Shown here: one piece after another, positions 18,901 to 26,104 of the stretch
Numbering within the stretch: the first letter of the stretch is position 1
How the letters are laid out: each line of letters opens with the position of its first letter
Virus record (IMG/VR): IMGVR_UViG_3300032820_000060
Location: 1 to 32,837 of that record
Reading direction: 5' to 3' (one strand)
Origin: a virus
DNA: 32,837 bases
Position numbers and translations under genes: made by a program
Notes under the pieces: model-generated
Told to the model about the DNA's origin: nothing
Database searches by the model: none
What the model saw: the letters and a program-made list of their open reading frames with translations, nothing else

Positions 18901-21900
18901 CTATGGGTAGTGTGTACAGTTTTAGCAGAAGTTGAAACATTATTTCCATAAAGTATCCTATCCACACCAGATGCAGATAAAGAAGAGTATCCCCCACTAA
19001 TAGCAGTAGTTTCATTTGAATAGGTATATGTAGAATCCCTTGTTACGTTAGACTCCCAATCTGTATTCCAATCAATGGGATTTTCGTTTGGATTCTCTAG
19101 TGCAACGGTAACAGTAGGTGCCGTTGGAACAGGCTCTTTGTTGGAAGTATGGGTAAAAGTTTTATCAACCACACCCGACCACAAACCACCATTACTAGCT
19201 ACCCAATGATACTCAACTGTTACAGTTGCTGTTTTATTCTGTTGTGTAAGGTTTTTATCAGCTGTGGAATTACCTATCGTTACTGTGGCTTGATGATTAC
19301 CAGAATCTACAATAGTTCCTGTAATATAAGAAAACAATTGTGGGTCAACATCAATATCCCAACCATCCTCATATCCAGAAGCCGGTGAGTAATTCGTACC
19401 AGAACCCAAAGATACAGTAGTTGTAGTTGATGCATTATAAGCAGAAGAGGTATCGTAGATAGTATTAATAGATGGTGAGCCAGGATTTGTAGGTCTGGCA
19501 GGCATTTTGATATTATATGTAACATCCTGTGTACCTGACCAATCACCATCAACTTTATTAGTAATCCAATCTATAGTAACAGTAACATCAAAATCCTGAT
19601 TAGAAGTTTGAATAGGATTGTTATTAGAAGATGAGTTAGAAATATTAACCCCATAGGTAGAATTTGCATCACTCCAAACATATTGACCCAAAGTTATTAA
19701 ATTACTGGTAGACGTATAAGACCTTGATATGTCATCGGCTGAGGCCACATACTGACCACCCGATCCTGATAAAGAAAGATTATGAAAACCTGACCAGTTC
19801 CAGCCACTTGTCGTATCTGCAGTTGTATCTATATCACCAATTGTAGCTGTCATGTTGCCAGGATTTGCAGGTCTAGCCAACAACGACATTGCCGAATCAG
19901 CAATTACAGTATCACTCCAAGTATTTCCCGACCAGTTAAGAGTAACCCTGAAGTTCAGTGGATGTGAAGCTGTATTCACATCGGTATTATACCATTCTGC
20001 TTGTATTTTTGTATGATTGTCGATAAAGGAAACACTCTGTACATAACTACTATTTGTGGTTTCCTCAACATTCCAAGAATCCAGAGTAACCCCAGCAGAA
20101 TTAGTCATTGTTATAGCTCTTTTATCAGATCCACCATCTTCCACCTCTGCCTCATCCCACCATTTAACATCTCCCCATGCTGATACCGATAAAGTTGGTG
20201 CAGTTGGTTTTGCAGGTCTAGCAACAGTAGAAAAGGTAAAAGTTTCCTCAGTCCAACCAGTATCAGAATTTCCATGTTGTGCCCATCGTCTTTTACATGT
20301 AATGGTAGCACTCTGAGCAGCCAATCCAGCTGTATTGCTTAAATCACTCATCGACCAAGCACTAGAAACATATAATTTAGTTTTGTCTGCACTTTGAGAT
20401 ACTCCTATCTTACCATTGCTACTTACAACTTCTGGATCAGAAATCCAATAATGGTCATCAAAAGTTTGTCCAGTTGTTGGGGGAAAGGTAAATTCCACAG
20501 GAGTTGTAACATTCCATTCATTGTCTAAATCATCAGACATACTATAAAATGTTGGTCTGGTACTTGCCGATGCAGCTTCTGCTACATCAAAAGTAACCGT
20601 TGCTATAGAACTTTGTAACCCTATATCATCAACAGCTCTATATTTTAATAGATTAGAAGACGTATTATTAGCCGTACTATAGAAATTATTATAGGGGGTA
20701 GCTGATATTGCTGCAATATCCATTGAAGGAATTTGAGTACCTACACTAACTTGATATTGTTGACCATGAAAAACTGTAAGATTGTCGGGTATTTGTGTTA
20801 CAACAAATTTATCTAAATTATTGTCAATATCTGAACTAGTTAGTGTAAAAATAGTAGTAGTTTCATGTCCTATCTGAACTGTTTGATCTGTAGCCTCAGG
20901 TGCATTAGAATCCACTGTTCCACTTACTGTCAGTTCATCATAAGTGTCTAAGTCAGATAACTGAACCACAAATTCGTAATTGGTAGCAGGTGTTGTAGTC
21001 GGAGCTGTCGATATAGTAAGTAATCCAGTGCTAGAGATAGTCGCAGTTATATCAGTACTACCATTAACCTCTGCTCCAACAGACCAGCTGAGCACATCTT
21101 CGTTGTCAACATCCTGTCCAGTAAATTGTATCTGTTCAGTACTTCCCCGTATAATATTTGGTGATACAGTTACATTAGAAGCAGGGGATGTAATTACAGG
21201 GGCATCATTAATCGGTAATATATTATATTTAATCTGTGCCTCTGAGAATAGTCCAGTACTATCCGTCGCTTTCCATGTTACAGGATCATCTAAACCATAC
21301 GCATTAGCATCATATGTATAATTATAAGTTCCATTAGTAGCATGTACTAGTGTATACTGTCCTTTGGATGTATTTGTATTCCCTACAAAAGAATATGTAA
21401 ATTGTTCATTCGGGTCATCAGGATCAGAAACTTGACCTTCATCAAAATTATCTTGTATAGTTCTTAAAGTTTGAGTTCCTGCTATATTGTAGGTAGTATC
21501 CTCTGTTACCTCTCTTGATAAAACAAAACCCACAACGGGTGGATCAGGAACTGCATTCACATCAATATAAATTGTTGCGTTATCAGACCACGCATCACTC
21601 TCATCCTTTACTCGGTATATGAAATAATTATCCTCTTTATCACCATTCCAATTAGCAGTTGGTGTATATGTAACAGTGGTGTTTATAGGATTATTTCCCG
21701 TATGAGATAATGAACCCTCTAAATTTGTAGTATTAACAATATCCCAATGAGTTATCGCGTCGTCAACATCCGACACATACTGTGAAAAATCAATTACTAA
21801 ATCAGTATCTTCATCAGTAGAAAGGTTTTGCCAAGATGCTATAGGTGGATCATTAGTTGCAGCAATATTAATAGTAATAGTTTTTTCTTCACCAAGAACC

Positions 21901-24900
21901 TCACCATCATACATTTTATATTTTATATAAGTTGACCCATTCCAGTTTGCTTCATCTGGAGTCCAATATATTTCGTGATAACTACTACTATATCCACCAG
22001 ACCAAAGAGTATATGGCAAAGCACTGGTAGTAATAGTTTCTGTAGTTCCATCATCCTTATCTCTTGTAAAATACCCCTTTCCAATCTCTGTTATCACCCA
22101 CCAATGAGACGTATCATCTGGATCAGACCAATTACTACGAGTCTCCCCGGCTAATTCTATATGGAACACATCCGTAGCATCAGTATTACTTTCTGCAGCA
22201 GAAAAAGTCCAATCGTCATAGGTAGGTGGATCATTAACTGGAGTAACATCTATCCTCTCTATTACAGTATTTCCAAATGTAGTACCATCATGAGCTCTCC
22301 AATCAAATTGTGCTTGATCGGAGCCATGCCAATTTTGTACAGGAGTGAAAACTACTTGATTCTCTCCAGCACTACCAACCGCATCACCATCTGCCAACGC
22401 TGTACCATTAGGTTTTGTCAATTGACCATAATTATGATGTACGGCATGTACAATATAGTATGTAAGAGCATCGCCATCTGCATCCGTGGCAGTTAAAGAA
22501 ACAGTGATAGCAGTATCTTCTTGTGTGGTATGAGTACCTGCTGTTGCAACAGGAGAATCATTCACTGAGCTAATAGTAACAGGTACTGCAGCACTATCCA
22601 CAGTCTTATTGTTGGAAGTTGCAGTAAACTCCACACTACCAGCACTACCATGAAAGTTTGCTGTTGTTGGATTCCACCTGAAAGTTCTAGGGCCAGAAGC
22701 AGGTTCTTTTTCAATAGTACCATGAGACAAATTACTAGTACTTTTTACAGTGTAGGTAATATGAGCATCATCGTTATCAGGATCAGATGCAGCAGGAATA
22801 TCAAAAGTATCAGATATATCCTCTACCAATGTAATTGTATGGTCAGACGGTGTATCTAATCCATACCATACAGGGGAATCATCAACTGCATTAACAGTTA
22901 TTTGGATAGTTACTGCATCACTATATTTACCAGTATTATCATGTGGGCTCCTAACTTTATAATTAAAGGAGTCCATAAATCCACCCTGATCTGGTGCTGA
23001 ATATGTGAGTTGATTAGTAGATAAAAGATGGGGAACTGGAGTTGCACTACTTAAAAGTGTAGAGCTTCCCTGTTCTTGAAGATACCCATTAGAAGGCATT
23101 GTGGTTATATAATAACCAATAGATGTATTAGTTTCCTCATCTGAACCAATCAGGTCAAAATTTATCTGACCCTTTTCATCAACAGATAATGGCGAAGGAT
23201 TAGACCCACCTGCAACTGGGTTATCATCTACCATAGCTATATTAATAGCAATAGTTCCATCATTCTCACTATCCCACTGGCCATCATTTACCTTAAAGGT
23301 AAAACTATCATAGTCATTATTCGTACCATTATGAGAATAAGTAACTAATCCATTATTCAGAGAAGTGGTATCCAAAGTTCCATATGTTGGATTATTTGTT
23401 ATAGTATAGGTTAGGGTATTATTCTCTACATCAGAAGCGGGAAGTGTTATCGCAATACTCCCACCTTCTGAAATTTCATTTGTTCCAATTGTATCGTTAT
23501 GTGCAACTGGTTTATCATTAACATCATTAACTTTAAGATATACAGTCTTTTCTAGGCCATAGTTAGTTCCATCATGTGCCCTATATTTAAACTGATCTGT
23601 TCCATGAAAATTGGGAGATGGCATATAGAAAATAGGAACCGTTGTGGTAGTACCAGAATGTGTTACAGTAACCACATTACCATTATTCGCAGGATGACTA
23701 GAATCTGGAACTGGATCGTTTAGCTCGTACTCATGTCCAGAGTTGTAATCTGTCCAATAGATATTTAAAAGCTTACCATTTACTGGTTCTTCTGTGATTT
23801 GGAAAGTACATGCTTGTTCTTCGATATCAGTTGCGGATAAAGTTATAGTCATTCCATTATCTTCATTTGACTCTTGTCTATTTGATTCAGATCCAATCGT
23901 GGCTGCAACAGGTAAATCATTGACAGGCTGTGTATGCATCTTAAAGTCTGCGACTGGACTGTCTACTGTACCATCATTACACTTCCATGTAAAAGTATCA
24001 AAAGTATTTGGTAAATTAAACTCGTTGTCGTTGGGTATATAGTATACTGTTCCAGATAATGACTGTCCAGCTGTTCTTATTCCATTATTATCTTGTACCA
24101 CCCCCATAGAAGGCTCTGATACCAGAGTATAGGTCAGAGTATCCCCATTCGCATCACTTCCAGAAAAAATATAACTAGTTATATCATATGGAGTATCTTC
24201 TGTTCCTGATGGGGGAGTAACGTCTGGTAGGACAGGTACATCATTCGTAACAAAAAACAACGCTATTTTTTCATCTGAAGTAATAACCCCATCTGTACAG
24301 GTATACTTTATAGAGTCCATTGTCGCAACATCATTAGTGTAATCTGTATTTGGTGTATAGATATAAAATGGGGAATTGGGATATGCTGGATCTGGAGTCA
24401 ATGTTCCATTGGTAGGAGATTCTGTTATTGTCCAGCCAGTATAATTCTGAAACACTGCATGTAAATTAACATTTTTCGGAACATTTTTCTGAACTGCAAG
24501 AGCTCCAACATCAGTGGCTGTAGGATTCGGTATAGCTGTTATGTTTGGATTACTAACCTGTTGACCACCTACCGTAATATTAGTAGAAAAACTACTACTA
24601 GTGGATATGGTTTTCTCAGAACTAAGACCTGTTGAAAAATCTTTATTGGCTATCCTAAAATATGCAAACCCACTATCTACTGTATACTGGTTATTATTAA
24701 TATCACCCATATAAGACTTAACCATAAACATTATTTCTATGTCTGAAATTACGGTTTTTGGATCAATAATAAAAATTCCATCCTCAGAGTAATAAGTACC
24801 TCCACTCGTATCAACTGTAGTTTTAGGAGTTATCGAGTCTAAGTCATCCATAGAATTTACCTGATGAACCCAAAATCTAGGTGTGTCTCCAACAGGTATA

Positions 24901-26102
24901 TTAGCCATTTGAGTTAAAACGTCAAATTCAAATGAAGTAGTATGACCCACCTGATGTGGTGTTCCTGATGACATAAAATCACTCATACTAGCATTGGGTT
25001 GTTCTGTTATTAAATTTACTGGAGTTAAGTCAAAGTTGCTAGTAATGCTCTCACCATAGGAAATAGATTTTTCACCCGAAGTCAATGTTGCTGTACGTGC
25101 AATAGAGTTTGGTTCTTCTTGTCTCTCCCCACTAAAACTAACAGTACTGGAACTAATATCCTGAAGACCTTGAACAACTGAAACAACATTATAAGCTAAA
25201 TGTCTTTCACCACTAAAAGAAACAGTATCAACCGAAGCTTCTTGTATTGTTTGTACTACAGGAAACATATCCATATTTAACTCACGTTCACCACTAAAGG
25301 AAACAGTGTCGGAGTCAACTAACTGACCTCCCTGTACTACGGGAACTATATCCATATTTAGCTCACGTTCACCGTCAAAGGAAACAGTGTCGGATGAAAT
25401 CAATTGGCCTCCTTGTATCACAGGAACCATATTTATAAGAAGATATTTTTCCCCAGTAAAAGAAACCGTATCTGTAGAAACATTTTGAAAATTATCTACT
25501 ATTGGGAAAATTCCCATATTAAGTTCACGTTGTCCTTCAAAGGAACCAGCAACAACCGTTACTGTTTGTGTATTATGAACAACAGGAACTATATCCATAT
25601 TTAGCTCACGTTCACCGTCAAATGAAACTACATCTGAATCTACCAATTGGCCTCCTTGTATCACAGGAATTGTATTCATAGCCAAATATCTTTCACCACT
25701 AAAAGATTCTGTTATAGACTCAGTTAACTGAACTCCTTGTACTACAGGAAACATATCCATATTTAACTCACGTTCACCATTAAAGGAAACAGTAAGAGAA
25801 GAAATAGTTTGATTTGAATTAACAACAGGATGTGTGAGCATCACAAATTCAATTGTTATAGTACCCAAAGTACCTGTAACATTTGAGCCAGAATGGGAAA
25901 GAACATGTCTTACTTGAGTTGTACTTTCTTCTGTAATAGTAAAGGATTCAGATAATTGAACAGAAGTCGTAGAAAGATACTCGCGAGCCTGTGGTGCTAA
26001 AATGGCATATAAAGTTGCACCCAGATCATCTGCAAGAAAATCTCCACCAAACCCTACTAAAAATTCCTTTTCTTCTTTTGCTACATGTAGTTTTGCAACC
26101 AT
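15918..26102 (-). CDS. Giant repeat-rich virion protein (cadherin-like and Ig-like arrays), 3394 residues
   Basis: The gene fills nearly a third of the window. Visible architecture: residues 1-99 form a unique N-terminal segment (FGGDFLADDLGATLYAILAP). Residues 100-328 hold nine 27-residue repeats of the VSFSGERELNMDMFPVVQ type. Residues about 330-520 are unique. Residues about 520-1850 hold about twelve cadherin-like domains with joints such as VNDSPVA and INDAPVI and acidic ATDADGDALTY motifs, typical of Big_9/tandem-95 repeats, which often bind calcium. Residues about 1960-3260 hold about twelve Ig-like domains joined by Pro-rich linkers (ARPANPG, AYPEPTWP). A final C-terminal domain covers about 3262-3394. 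No signal peptide or membrane segment is visible. The start lies 2 bases after the wedge gene's stop, with only a GGGG-like ribosome binding site, so translation is probably coupled. The likely role is a very long fibre or adhesin binding cell-surface glycans; a tape-like or decorating role is an alternative. Confidence 0.85.
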   Translation of the reverse strand: MVAKLHVAKEEKEFLVGFGGDFLADDLGATLYAILAPQAREYLSTTSVQLSESFTITEESTTQVRHVLSHSGSNVTGTLGTITIEFVMLTHPVVNSNQTISSLTVSFNGERELNMDMFPVVQGVQLTESITESFSGERYLAMNTIPVIQGGQLVDSDVVSFDGERELNMDIVPVVHNTQTVTVVAGSFEGQRELNMGIFPIVDNFQNVSTDTVSFTGEKYLLINMVPVIQGGQLISSDTVSFDGERELNMDIVPVVQGGQLVDSDTVSFSGERELNMDMFPVVQTIQEASVDTVSFSGERHLAYNVVSVVQGLQDISSSTVSFSGERQEEPNSIARTATLTSGEKSISYGESITSNFDLTPVNLITEQPNASMSDFMSSGTPHQVGHTTSFEFDVLTQMANIPVGDTPRFWVHQVNSMDDLDSITPKTTVDTSGGTYYSEDGIFIIDPKTVISDIEIMFMVKSYMGDINNNQYTVDSGFAYFRIANKDFSTGLSSEKTISTSSSFSTNITVGGQQVSNPNITAIPNPTATDVGALAVQKNVPKNVNLHAVFQNYTGWTITESPTNGTLTPDPAYPNSPFYIYTPNTDYTNDVATMDSIKYTCTDGVITSDEKIALFFVTNDVPVLPDVTPPSGTEDTPYDITSYIFSGSDANGDTLTYTLVSEPSMGVVQDNNGIRTAGQSLSGTVYYIPNDNEFNLPNTFDTFTWKCNDGTVDSPVADFKMHTQPVNDLPVAATIGSESNRQESNEDNGMTITLSATDIEEQACTFQITEEPVNGKLLNIYWTDYNSGHEYELNDPVPDSSHPANNGNVVTVTHSGTTTTVPIFYMPSPNFHGTDQFKYRAHDGTNYGLEKTVYLKVNDVNDKPVAHNDTIGTNEISEGGSIAITLPASDVENNTLTYTITNNPTYGTLDTTSLNNGLVTYSHNGTNNDYDSFTFKVNDGQWDSENDGTIAINIAMVDDNPVAGGSNPSPLSVDEKGQINFDLIGSDEETNTSIGYYITTMPSNGYLQEQGSSTLLSSATPVPHLLSTNQLTYSAPDQGGFMDSFNYKVRSPHDNTGKYSDAVTIQITVNAVDDSPVWYGLDTPSDHTITLVEDISDTFDIPAASDPDNDDAHITYTVKSTSNLSHGTIEKEPASGPRTFRWNPTTANFHGSAGSVEFTATSNNKTVDSAAVPVTISSVNDSPVATAGTHTTQEDTAITVSLTATDADGDALTYYIVHAVHHNYGQLTKPNGTALADGDAVGSAGENQVVFTPVQNWHGSDQAQFDWRAHDGTTFGNTVIERIDVTPVNDPPTYDDWTFSAAESNTDATDVFHIELAGETRSNWSDPDDTSHWWVITEIGKGYFTRDKDDGTTETITTSALPYTLWSGGYSSSYHEIYWTPDEANWNGSTYIKYKMYDGEVLGEEKTITINIAATNDPPIASWQNLSTDEDTDLVIDFSQYVSDVDDAITHWDIVNTTNLEGSLSHTGNNPINTTVTYTPTANWNGDKEDNYFIYRVKDESDAWSDNATIYIDVNAVPDPPVVGFVLSREVTEDTTYNIAGTQTLRTIQDNFDEGQVSDPDDPNEQFTYSFVGNTNTSKGQYTLVHATNGTYNYTYDANAYGLDDPVTWKATDSTGLFSEAQIKYNILPINDAPVITSPASNVTVSPNIIRGSTEQIQFTGQDVDNEDVLSWSVGAEVNGSTDITATISSTGLLTISTAPTTTPATNYEFVVQLSDLDTYDELTVSGTVDSNAPEATDQTVQIGHETTTIFTLTSSDIDNNLDKFVVTQIPDNLTVFHGQQYQVSVGTQIPSMDIAAISATPYNNFYSTANNTSSNLLKYRAVDDIGLQSSIATVTFDVAEAASASTRPTFYSMSDDLDNEWNVTTPVEFTFPPTTGQTFDDHYWISDPEVVSSNGKIGVSQSADKTKLYVSSAWSMSDLSNTAGLAAQSATITCKRRWAQHGNSDTGWTEETFTFSTVARPAKPTAPTLSVSAWGDVKWWDEAEVEDGGSDKRAITMTNSAGVTLDSWNVEETTNSSYVQSVSFIDNHTKIQAEWYNTDVNTASHPLNFRVTLNWSGNTWSDTVIADSAMSLLARPANPGNMTATIGDIDTTADTTSGWNWSGFHNLSLSGSGGQYVASADDISRSYTSTSNLITLGQYVWSDANSTYGVNISNSSSNNNPIQTSNQDFDVTVTIDWITNKVDGDWSGTQDVTYNIKMPARPTNPGSPSINTIYDTSSAYNASTTTTVSLGSGTNYSPASGYEDGWDIDVDPQLFSYITGTIVDSGNHQATVTIGNSTADKNLTQQNKTATVTVEYHWVASNGGLWSGVVDKTFTHTSNKEPVPTAPTVTVALENPNENPIDWNTDWESNVTRDSTYTYSNETTAISGGYSSLSASGVDRILYGNNVSTSAKTVHTTHSYSWSKNNESGENGSGSNVQVNSNTISIPAYPAPSTTPTVNNQGNTSCSWNGSSTGTMSVSNGSGFNGSWTITSNSGAISASINSSGGFTVRSSNNNTTESNETATITATYSWEHNSSDHTGSHSDSWVHTTTPQPVPTAPSVSISCGTPANWNSTGVSVTPTRDESYNYTSIEITENSSYASVYQGTITCNNNTNSTKTVTVTYSYDWSKTNSGGLGYGSSSTTDTLTIPAYPEPTWPSIQGDVDVSGTWNEDLGLTLSGDSTSFTYSDWTTTHGSISNGTWSYTDNNTSNAQNVITGVGASVTATLDAAPSWSKTITSSGWKITQAREPDYSAPNNSVSIADPTNYNSGVAVTYTTDSNYSYANVSKTITSGGDHAGLSGTTLTGNNTTTSTQTVTITYEYDWSRTNNSGSTASGTDVKKTDSVMFPAYPEPTWPSITGEPASTVSKNWYNDFSVQLSSVGGDSDITAGSWGALIAGSTDTNGLWTYTTNASSATTITGIKGTRAFTHDNSDWTKTVESSGWAIQQSARPSAPTTNASISNYSGISYTWNETGTKYSSVNFTDAVGGSGGTVSYSISAGTATITPEGTVSYELNTATDNEINETQTVTMTYNQSIAQGDHDHTDTATITITKPARPAAPDPAPTINSYGDINGLDWANGSTANGTNASSSNTAEASSISYSIEGDDEKNGIKVSVNSSTGKVTAESTEHNSDEEETFTLKMSWTANGNHSGSDTTTFKVKTTTRPANPGPPSISNYTSTSTSWSLSNNTYSLGSWSVSSSRPADPSPYDVTWGASLTAANGNTLTANIYGGSTHGISVNAPNINTNAASGTWTHSYTWSVSKDYGLWSGSGSVTYTHTHSAIPPCFTNYKNSVTITKTFTEATDNTTGDFGTTLTVLKGGSGLSISSSNLGNWEDGYDGIAVKSGSKYHVLTGGGRTHYNLTASSASGYWAAGKSFTVVHWTDISNSSPYDYQGSTWYLMGPFTASVTITIS
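17315..19135 (-). repeat. Three A-B pairs of Ig-like domains in the giant gene
   Basis: Six consecutive domains of about 100 residues alternate between two types. A domains open with EPVPTAPTV, QPVPTAPSV or REPDYSAPN and carry a TVTYSYDWSKTN-like strand. B domains open with AYPAPSTTP, AYPEPTWPSI or AYPEPTWPSI; the last two end with WSKTITSSGWKITQ and WTKTVESSGWAIQQ. At the DNA level, 33 bases at 17586-17618 and 18180-18212 are identical, 594 bases (198 codons) apart. This is the size of one A-B pair, so the pair is the unit that duplicated. Confidence 0.8.
20550..24545 (-). repeat. Array of about twelve cadherin-like (Big_9 type) domains in the giant gene
   Basis: Domain joints appear in order at about residues 621, 726, 861, 957, 1077, 1182, 1292, 1417, 1519, 1632 and 1732 (TNDVPVL, VNDLPVA, VNDKPVA, VDDNPVA, VDDSPVW, VNDSPVA, VNDPPTY, TNDPPIA, PDPPVVG, INDAPVI, SNAPEAT). 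Most units hold a D-x-(D/E)-x-(D/N)-x-L-T-Y-hydrophobic motif and a G-T/S-D-x-F-x-Y/W-(R/K)-hydrophobic-D-G motif. This is the classic pattern of bacterial cadherin-like repeats. Unit lengths vary (about 95-135 residues) and DNA copies are diverged, so the array is old compared with the N-terminal repeats. Confidence 0.8.
25119..25805 (-). repeat. 27-residue (81-base) tandem repeats at the N-terminus of the giant gene
   Basis: Eight full units and one partial unit, with no insertions, cover residues 100-328. The consensus is VSF-x-GER-E/Y-LNMD-hydrophobic-hydrophobic-PVVQGGQL. Units come in sets of three: a Y-type (GERYLAMNTIPVIQ), an E-type with IVPVV and an E-type with MFPVV. The order is E, Y-E-E, Y-E-E, then an H/Y-type and a partial unit. 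The DNA confirms a 243-base period: 38 bases at 25342-25379 recur identically at 25585-25622, and 26 bases at 25401-25426 recur at 25644-25669. Another 47-base stretch at 25261-25307 recurs at 25747-25793 (486 bases away) with one difference. Confidence 0.9.
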
Positions 26103-26104
26103 AC

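Noticed and set aside
20980-21321. Plus-strand 113-residue frame within the giant gene
   Set aside because: It lies antisense to conserved cadherin-like domains; composition explains it.
25119-25805. Regular 81-base repeats as a CRISPR-like array
   Set aside because: The repeats are contiguous, in frame, lack spacers and encode a coherent protein repeat.
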